The translations under genes were made by a program, and so were the position numbers. A stretch of DNA of 64,000 nt from an uncultured Atopobium sp. Its GTDB lineage: Bacteria; Actinomycetota; Coriobacteriia; Coriobacteriales; Atopobiaceae. The notes beneath the pieces were generated by a model. The model did not search any database and was not told the origin of the DNA. It worked only from the letters and a program-made list of their open reading frames with translations. Positions within the stretch are counted from its first letter, which is position 1. Every line of letters begins with the position of its first letter. The DNA lies in NCBI GenBank assembly GCA_947090525.1, contig CAMUON010000002.1:124001-188000 (forward strand). The letters run 5' to 3'. This document shows, in pieces, positions 35,901 to 43,999 of the stretch.

Positions 35901-36196
35901 AGAAATGCCAAGATGTACGCGACACTTTGAGCAAACAGTTATCGAGCACTAACTTAGAAACATTGTATCGAAAAGAAACGCGCGCTTGATCAGCATTTGG
36001 AAAATGAGGGAGATGGGCCGGAAAGTCCGCGAAATTTATATGTTTCTTTAAGGTTCTTCACAGAACATACGTATTGATAGTGGTTTATGGGGTAATGGGG
36101 TGGTTGGCTGAACCTTTCCTGAAAGTCATTTTTTCTACGCGCGAGCGATGCTGAAAAGCCCGCCAAACGAATCTTACATATGCTTTTTCAAGTAAT

Positions 36197-36276
36197 CTGC
36201 GCCTGCTACCAGGGTTTTTCCGGAGAGCGCGGAAGACACAACGCGCTCCCGTAAAAACCCTTCCTCGCAGACGCGG
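36197..36276 (+). repeat. Bulged-A hairpin repeat, copy H3
   Basis: Inner stem GGGTTTTTCCGG-A-GAGCGC pairs with GCGCTCCCGTAAAAACCC, with the unpaired A after CGG, loop GGAAGACACAAC, and outer stem near CTGCGCCTGC/GCAGACGCGG. The TACCAGG and CCTTCCTC internal-loop strands are kept. Confidence 0.75.
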
Positions 36277-36405
36277 AAAGTCTTCTCATAAAAGTCCCTA
36301 CGCCAGTTTCTACCAGGCTTTTCAGCGCCGCGTACGCGCAGCAAAAAGTTAGCGTGGAGTGCGGCTTTCAGCTCGCGAGCGCTTCGTGTTCCCACAAAAA
36401 TCCCA

Positions 36406-36440
36406 CTAGCGAGCACAGATGATTACGGAGTGTCTGTCCT
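36406..36440 (-). repeat. 50-bp dispersed repeat module, copy 3 (inverted, partial)
   Basis: Reads CACTCCGTAATCATCTG then GCTCGCTAG on the minus strand, as in copies 1 and 2. It lies just outside the left end of element B, so B and A have the same module on opposite sides. Confidence 0.7.
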
Positions 36441-36450
36441 TTCACGCCAG

Positions 36451-36626
36451 CGTAGAAAAAATCGGGTTTTTGTCTACCAAAATATCAACTTTTTAACTAT
36501 TTTTATTAGTTGAAAATCTTATATGCACAGCTACACGCGTTGCAGCTTTTTTTGGTGGCGCACGAGGAGCTCAATTTTGGTTAAAATTAGACCAAAATGG
36601 TAGACAAAAAGCCAATTTTTTCTACG
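36451..36626 (+). mobile_element. GTAG/CTAC inverted-end element, copy B (176 bp)
   Basis: Ends match inversely over 28 bases with two mismatches; each end (CGTAGAAAAAAT ... TTTTTGTCTACC) also folds on itself as a small hairpin with GTAG and CTAC at its foot, as in REP sequences mobilised by RAYT transposases. The interior has TCAACTTTTTAACT/AGTTGAAAATCTTATATG. Copy C has the same sequence inverted on the other side of the neighbouring gene. Confidence 0.8.
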
Positions 36627-36740
36627 CACGAGCGGGGGCTGAAAACTATCACATTTAATCCAACCCGTGCGCAGAGCGTTTACCAACGTTTTTCCTTCAT
36701 TCGCGCGCAGCAAAAAGCCTAGCGCAGAGGAAGAGTTTTG

Positions 36741-37967
36741 CTATTTCCCCGTCCACATATCATGCTCGCGTTGCGCGCGGCCATGTAAAATGGACCACGC
36801 AAGCTCTCGCCTGAGACCCGTATACGTGCGGTTATTAATCGCATCCCTCATGCTTTTCCGTTGCCAACGCAAGAGCTGATCCCCGGTCATATCGACAAAC
36901 GACCGCAAAAAGCGGTTCAGCTTGTCTGCTTGCGAGATTTGATTGTATGCCACAGGTATATATTGCATATGCAGGAGGCTGTATATTTGGGCTTTAATAC
37001 GATCGTTCAATACATCGCGCGAAGAAGCGTGAAACGATGTGCTGTCGCACTCGAGCACGCACCCAAGCTGGGGAAATGAAATATCTGGAACAATGCTTTT
37101 CTTTTGGTAGCGCCCGCGCAGCTCCTTTTTTAGCTCTAATGCTTTATTTAGCTCGATATCTTCAATGCCCAAACCGCCCAGTCGGCGGGGCAGGTGAAAC
37201 ACCGTCGCAAGGTAGAGCTCAAAGGGCGATGCAGCATGCTCTAAGGCATGTCCACACGCTTCTTCCAGTAGCGTGACACCCTTTATATGAGTATGACTAT
37301 GGCAAAAATCAAGAATGTGTTTTTTGCTCGTCAGGGGCGCCGCATTGAATGAGCAACTTTGCATATCACTTGCTACATCGAGCATTGACGAAGGGGAATG
37401 TGCATACGTCCCGCATAATTCACCGATAATCGCGAGCATTATTGCATATAAGCGCAATCTTAATATGCGATATCCATCTTTTGTAAGTCGCTTCTTTGCA
37501 CGGTTGAGAAGAAGTTGGATACGGGCAGCAGTGCGTACCAGCATATATTCAGGCGATGGTATAAGGATTCTAAAGCCAAGATCCTGAGAATTGAACGCTG
37601 AAACATTTGGACCAGTGAACATACGCTCATTTGCCCGAAAATTAAGCTGCAAAAATGCGTCTTGCTCTACAGTATCTGAGAAAAAATGACAGGCAAAAGG
37701 ATCAAGCGATTGATATTTTCTACGAAAATAAGGAATCATCAGATGCTTAAAAATATGCACATCAGAATCTGAAATCCCGCAGTGATGTTCTAGATTTTGC
37801 ATAATATAAGTGCACACATGCTCATGGTGTTTCGTAAGCGCACTATAGCTAGGAATGCTTTCAAGAAGTGTTCGATCAGCGCGGACGAGAGAAATGCCAG
37901 CTTCTGGAAGACAACGAAAACATCGAAGTAAGAAAAGCGCAGGATATGCATCTAAAATGACATTCAT
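36741..37967 (-). CDS. Uncharacterised protein with possible VSR/DUF559-like nuclease domain
   Basis: About 408 residues; no named family. The N-terminal two thirds have no clear motif but are rich in His, Cys and Arg. The last third has a block ASPFELYLATVFHLPRRLGGLGI, then VLECDSTSFH and IPVAYNQISQADKLNRFLR. That order (SPxE, then xEYDSxxFH, then a strand-helix end) is what I associate with a Coriobacteriia-wide family with a DUF559/VSR-like PD-(D/E)xK fold; this is from memory, not a search. ATG at 37967 has GGAG six bases upstream; the frame extends to a GTG at 38006. A+T-richer than its neighbours and bracketed by inverted copies of the 176-bp element, both signs of a transferred cargo gene. 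Confidence 0.6.
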   Translation of the reverse strand: MNVILDAYPALFLLRCFRCLPEAGISLVRADRTLLESIPSYSALTKHHEHVCTYIMQNLEHHCGISDSDVHIFKHLMIPYFRRKYQSLDPFACHFFSDTVEQDAFLQLNFRANERMFTGPNVSAFNSQDLGFRILIPSPEYMLVRTAARIQLLLNRAKKRLTKDGYRILRLRLYAIMLAIIGELCGTYAHSPSSMLDVASDMQSCSFNAAPLTSKKHILDFCHSHTHIKGVTLLEEACGHALEHAASPFELYLATVFHLPRRLGGLGIEDIELNKALELKKELRGRYQKKSIVPDISFPQLGCVLECDSTSFHASSRDVLNDRIKAQIYSLLHMQYIPVAYNQISQADKLNRFLRSFVDMTGDQLLRWQRKSMRDAINNRTYTGLRRELAWSILHGRAQREHDMWTGK

Positions 37968-38263
37968 GGCAGGCTCCGCTCTGCTGGGGCTTGTGTGGGA
38001 GGTCACGCATGGGTGCGCTTGCGCAGAAGCGTTCCTGGTAACCTGCCTGTAAATGTGCGTATTGTAAAGTATATCTCTCTAGCTGGGCACTTAAAGCTTT
38101 GCAGAGGTCGCAGCGTAGGCTTGATCAGGGTATATGCTTCGTCGGAGGTGCTTTGCCGTGCGTGTTCTCAGTATAAATAAGAATCATTCGCGAGGGAAGA
38201 TTCTCTGCAAAATTTTTTTAGTGCGGAAGGCTCGGATTCTCGCTCCCCGCGCGCTTTTCCTAG

Positions 38264-38439
38264 CGTAGAAAAAATCGGGTTTTTGTCTACCGTTTTGGGC
38301 CGATTTTGACCAAAATTGACTCCCACACGACACCTTAAAAAATCGTCCAAAGCGTGTAGCTACGCATATAAGAAATTTAACTAATACAAATAGTTAAAAT
38401 ATTGATATTTTGGTAGACAAAAGCCCGTTTTTTTCTACG
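38264..38439 (-). mobile_element. GTAG/CTAC inverted-end element, copy C (176 bp, inverted)
   Basis: Reverse complement aligns with copy B end to end: the same CGTAGAAAAAA ends with GTCTACC inner arms, the same AAAATATCAA, the TTAACTA...TAGTTAAA palindrome, and TCTTATATGCGTAGCTACACGC. It has the same length as B and opposite orientation, 1.6 kb away. Confidence 0.8.
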
Positions 38440-38480
38440 CTCGCGCGGCAGCTGGAAAACCTTCCCTATGTAAACTCTCT

Positions 38481-38558
38481 TACGCTCACTACCGGATGTT
38501 TTGTGGATAGACCGAAGACATAACGGTCTACCACAAAACATCCTCCTCGTTCGCGTGG
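38481..38558 (+). repeat. Bulged-A hairpin repeat, copy H4
   Basis: Inner stem GATGTTTTGTGG-A-TAGACC pairs perfectly with GGTCTACCACAAAACATC except for the unpaired A; loop GAAGACATAAC. The stem bases differ completely from H1 and H3, so pairing is kept by compensatory change. Internal-loop strand CTCCTC is kept. Confidence 0.8.
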
Positions 38559-38730
38559 AAGTTCTACCAGGGTTTTCAGCTGACGCGGGCACAGCAAAAA
38601 GCCCTCGCGAAAGGCGAAGGCTTAAGCATAAAAAGGCTTGCGCGGAGCACTCACCAGCTTTAACACACAGCCGCAGGCGCAGCTGCGGCTGCGGCCGCAC
38701 ACGCACAAAACACGGGCGCCGCGCCTTTGC

Positions 38731-41496
38731 TTATCCTGTGTTCTGCAAACCTGCAGCCACACCAGATACGGTACAAAGTATGAGGTAGATATACTTTTCC
38801 CGCTCCTCGGGACTCAAATCAGGCTGAGCTTTGCGCAAATGCGCAAGCGCACGCGCCTGCGTCACCGACAGCACATCCACAAACGGACTTCTCATCCGAA
38901 TCAAGGGTCCCAGCACGCGTCTATGCTCGAGCGGCCACTGATTTTGCGTAATCGAGAGCACCCACTTTTTCGTAAGGCGCATCTCATCCAGGACACTATT
39001 CATTAAATCGTCGCGTTCACCCAGCTCAAGATACATTTTTGCAATGCGTGTATCCGTCTTTGCAAGCGACATCTCAATATTATCAATAAAGGTCGTAAAG
39101 AGCGGCCACTCCTTATACGCCGCGCGCAGCCGAGCGAGGTCGCCCACCTCTTCGCACGCGGTCCCCAGACCAAACCAGGCAGCCAAATTGGTGCGCGCTT
39201 GTGACCAAGAGAAAATCCACGGAATCGTGCGCAAATCAGCCAAAGATGTAGCCCCCAACCCGCGCTTTGCAGGTCGGCTCCCTATAGGCATCATACCGAT
39301 CTCGGAAAGCGGCGTTACCACCGAGAACCAGCTCGCAAATCCTTCCGTATGGATAAGCTCTAAGAAACGCTTCCGCGCCGCGGCATCCAACTCGCTCGCA
39401 AGCGGCAAATATTTCTGCGTCGTCTCGGTATTCAACTTCTCGATAGAAGGCGCCGATTGCAGCAAGGTTGCTCCCGCCACCGACTCCACGTGACGACGCG
39501 CAAGCACGGGATCTCCGTAGCGCGCAAAAATAACTTCGCCCTGCTCAGTAAGCTTAAAGAAGGTATTCACTGAGCCCTCAGGCTGCGAAAGCACCGCGCG
39601 GTTTGCAGGACCGCCACCACGTCCAACAGCGCCACCACGTCCGTGCATCAAAATCAGATTGATATTGTGCTCGCGCGCCCAGTGCGCAATCGCTGCCTGG
39701 GTTTTGTGCAACACGAGCGTAGCAGACGTTGGACCTGCGTCTTTAGATGAATCAGAATAGCCAAGCATGACTTCGAGCCGGCGGTTTGTCTCGGCCAAGC
39801 GCTTTTGAACAGGCTCAAGCTGAAGCATCGCATCGAGCGTATTAATCGCGTTATTTAAGTCTTCTACCTGCTCAAACAGTGGAATCACATCGAGCGTTGG
39901 CACATCACACTCATGCGCAAACGCCAAATGAGCAAGCTTGTACACATCGGCAATATTCTCAGGACTTTGCGTAAAGGAAATAATGTAGCGCCTAGCCGCA
40001 TTCACGCCGCATCGACGCTGAATCGACCCAATCGCTCTAAACGTATCGAGCACTTCCTTGGTCATCGGCTGAAGTTCGCCGCGCTCGCCCCAGCGCCCGT
40101 GAAGCTCAATATCTTTAAGCGCGCGGGTATGCACGAGCGAATGTTGACGAAATTCCATCTCGACCATGGAAAAGCCAAAGGTCTCCGCCTGCCAAATCAA
40201 GCGCTGTACCACGCCATATGCATCGCGCACAGCACCGGCTTCGGCAAGAGAGGTTTGCACGATTTTAAGATCGGCAATAAAGTCCGCAGCACAGGCATAC
40301 ATCAAATCGGCCGTACGAGAAATCGTGGCATCGAGGCGCGCGGCAATCACTTTAAGCACTGCATGATGAAGCTCCGTTGCTGCTACACGCTGCGCGTCAG
40401 CCGAAAGCGACTGGCTCATTTCCACCTGGTGGTTCCACAAATTCCTCAGCGCGTAAGAAGGAGGCGTAGACACTGCATCGAGCGTAAGACTACGCGCAAC
40501 TTTTCGCGTCTCGGCAGCAAAGGTCTCGAGCACGTGCACGCGGAATTTTTCGGCAACGGCGCGGCTGACCTTCGCCGTAACGTTTGGATTGCCGTCACGG
40601 TCGGTACCGATCCAGCTACCCGGCTTAAAGAACGCGGGGCACACAGGCGGCACTTTACCAGCGTCTGAGCCGAGTTCCCAGTCGTCGAAACGACGATAAA
40701 CGTCGGGCACCATTTCGAAAAGCGTATGATCAAAAATATCGATAATAGTATCGGCTTCCTCCACCGGCGTGGGCTTTTTGAGGCCGATAGGAGACGTCCT
40801 AAAAAGCGCCTCGATTTCTTCAAGCATGCGGCGCTCGTTTTCGGCAAGCGAAGGACCGCCTAGAAGCGGGCGCTTATCGAGCAGGCGCGCGATGTTTCGA
40901 ATGCGCGCTTCCACCGTTTTCCTGCGCGCTTCGGTAGGATGAGCCGTAAAGACGGGATGAAATTCGAGTGCCTCAAGCAGGCTTTTTGCCTTCGCGGGGC
41001 CACATTCCTTTATGATTTCGTGATACGCGGCAGAAAGGTCATTATTTGGATTTGCCGAAGGATTAGCATCACGCGACACCGGAACCGCATGCTCACGCTC
41101 GCGAAGGGCACGGACGCGGTAATTTTCCTCGCAAATATTCGCCAAATGGAAATAGGACGCAAACGCGCGCGCAAGCATCGTAGCCTGGTGAATCTCAAGC
41201 GCAGAAATGATGCGCACCGCATCTTGAAACGATGAAGAAGCCTGTCCCGAATGCAAAAGCTCCTGGTTATCAGCTTCGATAAAATCGGAAAGAAGCGTAT
41301 CGAACGTGGTACACAGCGCGGGATCGTATTCGCGGATAACCTTTCTCACCAGGCGCAAAAAGAGCTCGAGATTGCTTTTGAGATTTTCCGGAATGGGAAT
41401 CGTCGTAAACGTTTGAGCAGCTGGAGCGCTCGCGCGCGAAGTACCCGCAGGATCGAGAGTAGTGTTGGGCTGGTACGATTGATGTTGTTCAGACAC
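38731..41496 (-). CDS. ppc: Phosphoenolpyruvate carboxylase
   Basis: Fixes bicarbonate onto PEP to give oxaloacetate, refilling the C4 pool. About 921 residues. FTAHPTEARRKT, GSWIGTDRDGNPNV, VEMEFRQHS, LGYSDSSKDAGP, and MHGRGGAVGRGGGP are the catalytic blocks, and the chain ends in QNTG as almost all members do. GTG at 41496 has AGGAGG five bases upstream; the frame is open to 41604 but without such a site. The N-terminal 30 residues are Ser/Thr/Ala-rich and probably disordered. Confidence 0.97.
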   Translation of the reverse strand: MSEQHQSYQPNTTLDPAGTSRASAPAAQTFTTIPIPENLKSNLELFLRLVRKVIREYDPALCTTFDTLLSDFIEADNQELLHSGQASSSFQDAVRIISALEIHQATMLARAFASYFHLANICEENYRVRALREREHAVPVSRDANPSANPNNDLSAAYHEIIKECGPAKAKSLLEALEFHPVFTAHPTEARRKTVEARIRNIARLLDKRPLLGGPSLAENERRMLEEIEALFRTSPIGLKKPTPVEEADTIIDIFDHTLFEMVPDVYRRFDDWELGSDAGKVPPVCPAFFKPGSWIGTDRDGNPNVTAKVSRAVAEKFRVHVLETFAAETRKVARSLTLDAVSTPPSYALRNLWNHQVEMSQSLSADAQRVAATELHHAVLKVIAARLDATISRTADLMYACAADFIADLKIVQTSLAEAGAVRDAYGVVQRLIWQAETFGFSMVEMEFRQHSLVHTRALKDIELHGRWGERGELQPMTKEVLDTFRAIGSIQRRCGVNAARRYIISFTQSPENIADVYKLAHLAFAHECDVPTLDVIPLFEQVEDLNNAINTLDAMLQLEPVQKRLAETNRRLEVMLGYSDSSKDAGPTSATLVLHKTQAAIAHWAREHNINLILMHGRGGAVGRGGGPANRAVLSQPEGSVNTFFKLTEQGEVIFARYGDPVLARRHVESVAGATLLQSAPSIEKLNTETTQKYLPLASELDAAARKRFLELIHTEGFASWFSVVTPLSEIGMMPIGSRPAKRGLGATSLADLRTIPWIFSWSQARTNLAAWFGLGTACEEVGDLARLRAAYKEWPLFTTFIDNIEMSLAKTDTRIAKMYLELGERDDLMNSVLDEMRLTKKWVLSITQNQWPLEHRRVLGPLIRMRSPFVDVLSVTQARALAHLRKAQPDLSPEEREKYIYLILCTVSGVAAGLQNTG

Positions 41497-41864
41497 GATA
41501 CCTCCTAGCTCAGATGCTGTCGTGTTTTCGTGTGTTTGAAGCTGCGCGTTGGCAAAGTTGCTGGTAGAAGACGCAAGTCGCGGACTGCTTGAGTGCAAGC
41601 GCAATAACGCCTCCGGAATGCAAGATTTGCCAAAGTACTACAACAAAGTGCTATAAGTAACAATACACTACTTGTACATGTTTTCTTAAAACCTTGCTAA
41701 TTTCTCACAAGCACTATTAAACTGTAATATACTCGAAATCATGCGATGCGATGATCGCGCATAATATCAAGGTTTGCGCAGGTAAAACGTACGTTTGCGA
41801 AGTGGGCCGCTTGCACCCACACGCACCCATACGCGTAAGTCGCTCGCGCAAAGGCAATGAGGCT
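41497..41864. other. Divergent intergenic region, ppc / flippase
   Basis: The middle (41630-41760) is strongly A+T-rich and presumably holds both promoters. No open frame or repeat is supported. Confidence 0.4.
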
Positions 41865-43325
41865 ATGACTATCTTTTCTTCGATACAACATATACTACGA
41901 CGTAGCTGCGAAAACGTGCGCACGCGCCTGTTCAAACGCACGCACAAAGAACCAACGACCACAAGCCCAAAACCTCTCCTATACAGCCAGCACAGCCAAG
42001 CATCCGCGCGCCCCCGTTCTCGCTCCCTCATTCATGCTTGGAAAACGCGGCTGCTGAGAGGTTTTGGCGAGCGTGATTTCAAAAACCAAGTGGCGCTCTA
42101 CAGCGCGCACAAAAGCAGGCGCGATTACATATACAACGCGCTCGGTCAGCTCGCGCAAGGACTCATGTTTCCCCTGCTCACCATCGTTGTGACTCAGATT
42201 TCAGGGCTTGCAAGCGCAGGTCAATTTAGTTTTTGCTTTGTTGTAGCACAGCTCCTGGGCTTTATCGGACTTTTTGGCGTGCGCACCTACCAGGTCTCCG
42301 ACATCGAAGAACTTGAATCTTTCGCCGCCTACCAAGTTCATCGCGTGATCACCTGTCTCATTATGCTCATCGTGAGTGCCATCTATCTCCTTCTTCGCCA
42401 CGATACCGCGGATATCACGTGCATGTGCGCGGCGCTTGTAGGCGCAAAGTGCGTCGAGGCACTGGCAGATGTGTTTGAGGGGCGTTTGCAGCAGTACGAC
42501 AAGCTCTATTTAGCAGGCATTTCTCAGGCGATACGCACGCTTTTCCCCATTCTTGTATTTGTGGCTGCGCTCGTTGTGTCCAAACACGCTGCGATCGCGT
42601 GCGTGGCGCTTCTTCTTTCGAGCATCTGCTGCCTCGTCCTTGTCACTTTTCCTTTGACGAAGTTTGAAACGCCTGCATCGAGACCCTGGAGCGCAGCAGA
42701 AATTAAAGATTTATGCATAGAGTGTATGCCGACGTTTTTGGGGCTTTTTCTCTACTGCATCATCGATTCAGTCCCCCGACTCATTATGGAAGCTGTCCTT
42801 GGCTTTGAACAACAATTTTTCTACAATGCGCTCTCCTTCCCCGCGATGGCAATTTTGCTGGTAGGAGGCCTTATTTATAAGCCGCGTCTTGTGAAATTGA
42901 GTCTTATATGGACGCAGGAAAAAGATACGCGTGCCTTTGACAAAGCCTGCGTTGTGATCACGCTCGCGCTTATGCTTGCAAGCGCCGTCTTGTTTGTGAT
43001 CGTGGCAAAGCTTGGCATCTGGGTAAATGAAGTGCTCTACGGGGTATCTTTTAGCGCATATGCGCTCGAGCAAAACGTCCTTGTTGTCGCAGGAATATGC
43101 GCGCTTTTTGTTGACTTTGTCTTTCAGCTCCTCACGATCGTGCGCGCACAGGCGCGGGCGCTTGTGGCCTACTCCGTAAGTCTTGTAGTGGAATGCGTAT
43201 TCGTGAGTATAGGCACGCTTATCTGGGGTTTTTCGGGTTGTGTGTGGGCGTTTGCCGCTTCTTGCGCTGTTCTTTTGGCGGGTACCATAGCACAATATAT
43301 AAAAAGTCGAAAAACCAGGCTCTAG
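41865..43325 (+). CDS. Polysaccharide flippase-like membrane protein (Wzx/MATE-like)
   Basis: About 486 residues: a basic, Ser/Thr-rich N-terminus of about 90 residues, then about twelve hydrophobic segments. GQLAQGLMFPLLTIVVTQISGLASAGQFSF and LGFIGLFGVRTYQVSD resemble the start of Wzx/RfbX-type flippases, which move undecaprenyl-linked sugar units across the membrane. No glycosyltransferase lies next to it, so the substrate is unknown. ATG at 41865 is chosen as it gives the shortest leader with purines upstream (AAGG and GAGG); the open frame begins at 41751. Confidence 0.75.
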   Translation: MTIFSSIQHILRRSCENVRTRLFKRTHKEPTTTSPKPLLYSQHSQASARPRSRSLIHAWKTRLLRGFGERDFKNQVALYSAHKSRRDYIYNALGQLAQGLMFPLLTIVVTQISGLASAGQFSFCFVVAQLLGFIGLFGVRTYQVSDIEELESFAAYQVHRVITCLIMLIVSAIYLLLRHDTADITCMCAALVGAKCVEALADVFEGRLQQYDKLYLAGISQAIRTLFPILVFVAALVVSKHAAIACVALLLSSICCLVLVTFPLTKFETPASRPWSAAEIKDLCIECMPTFLGLFLYCIIDSVPRLIMEAVLGFEQQFFYNALSFPAMAILLVGGLIYKPRLVKLSLIWTQEKDTRAFDKACVVITLALMLASAVLFVIVAKLGIWVNEVLYGVSFSAYALEQNVLVVAGICALFVDFVFQLLTIVRAQARALVAYSVSLVVECVFVSIGTLIWGFSGCVWAFAASCAVLLAGTIAQYIKSRKTRL

Positions 43326-43470
43326 CTGGTATTCTTGCGTGATTGGAAACAATTCTTTCGCGTTTCAGTGAGTGCGCGCAGGCGCATAATGCGAAATCTC
43401 TTGCATAAATTGAAGCTCCTATGCATAAATAATGAATTACTTGCACCACGGGCGCGGGCGTTGTACGATA

Positions 43471-43492
43471 CATATGAACGGTTGTTCATATG
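43471..43492. promoter_or_regulatory. ArsR/SmtB-type operator
   Basis: Palindrome CATATGAAC-GGTT-GTTCATATG, 24 bases before the arsR-type start. ATATGAACA...TGTTCATAT is the classic SmtB/CadC/CzrA operator pattern. It lies where the promoter should be, so the regulator probably represses its own operon until metal is bound. Confidence 0.8.
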
Positions 43493-43515
43493 TTAATACG
43501 TAACAAGGAGCACCC

Positions 43516-43992
43516 ATGGCCACACAAACATCGGCATCCGCGGCAGCAAATGCGCACGTAGCTGCATCGACAAACGCTAATGTGCCAGCGCCCGCGGCGG
43601 CAAACGCTAGCGCGCCAGCATCCGCGGCGGCAAACGCAAACGCGGCAACACCCGCGCCCGCCCCACAAGCATCCCCAAAAAACAAGCCCGTACCGCACGC
43701 GCTTGACATGCCCGACGAAGAGATCCTCTACGACCTCGCCGACCTCTTTAAGATTTTTTCGGATACGACGCGCGTAAAGATACTTTTTGCCCTTACAACA
43801 GGTGAAATGTCGGTGAACGACCTCTCGGATGCGGTCACACTCTCCCAAAGCGCTGTCTCGCACCAGCTGCGCATACTCAAACAAACGCATCTCGTGCGTT
43901 TTCGCCGCGACGGCAAACAGATTATCTATTCACTTTCTGACGACCATGTCCACACCATGCTTTCTCAAGGCATGACACACATCTGCGAGTAG
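43516..43992 (+). CDS. ArsR/SmtB-family metal-sensing repressor
   Basis: 158 residues. The first 60 are an Ala/Asn/Pro-rich, low-complexity extension. The winged helix-turn-helix follows: KIFSDTTRVKILFALTTGEMSVNDLSDAVTLSQSAVSHQLRILKQTHLVRFRRDGKQIIYSL. The last helix has D-x-H...H-x-x-E (SDDHVH...THICE) with the exact spacing of the alpha-5 zinc site of SmtB/CzrA; Cys ligands of the cadmium/lead (CadC) type are missing. A zinc-type sensor is therefore likely. Seven bases separate it from the ATPase gene. Confidence 0.9.
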   Translation: MATQTSASAAANAHVAASTNANVPAPAAANASAPASAAANANAATPAPAPQASPKNKPVPHALDMPDEEILYDLADLFKIFSDTTRVKILFALTTGEMSVNDLSDAVTLSQSAVSHQLRILKQTHLVRFRRDGKQIIYSLSDDHVHTMLSQGMTHICE

Positions 43993-43999
43993 GAGCACC

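Larger units (their letters stand above)
35831..36740. other. Repeat block R3 upstream of the possible nuclease gene
   Basis: No gene is seen. The first 200 bases are A+T-rich and belong to the second feoA. From about 36130 it is repeat mosaic: a solitary element end (TTTTTTCTACGCGCGAGCG near 36129), hairpin H3 (36197-36276), a CAGCAAAAAG module (about 36341), the 50-bp module inverted (36406-36440), element B (36451-36626) and a second CAGCAAAAAG module (about 36708). Confidence 0.6.
37968..38730. other. Repeat block R4 between possible nuclease gene and ppc
   Basis: No gene is seen. It contains element C (38264-38439), hairpin H4 (38481-38558) and a CAGCAAAAAGCC module (about 38591), then G+C-rich sequence before the ppc stop. 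Confidence 0.6.
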
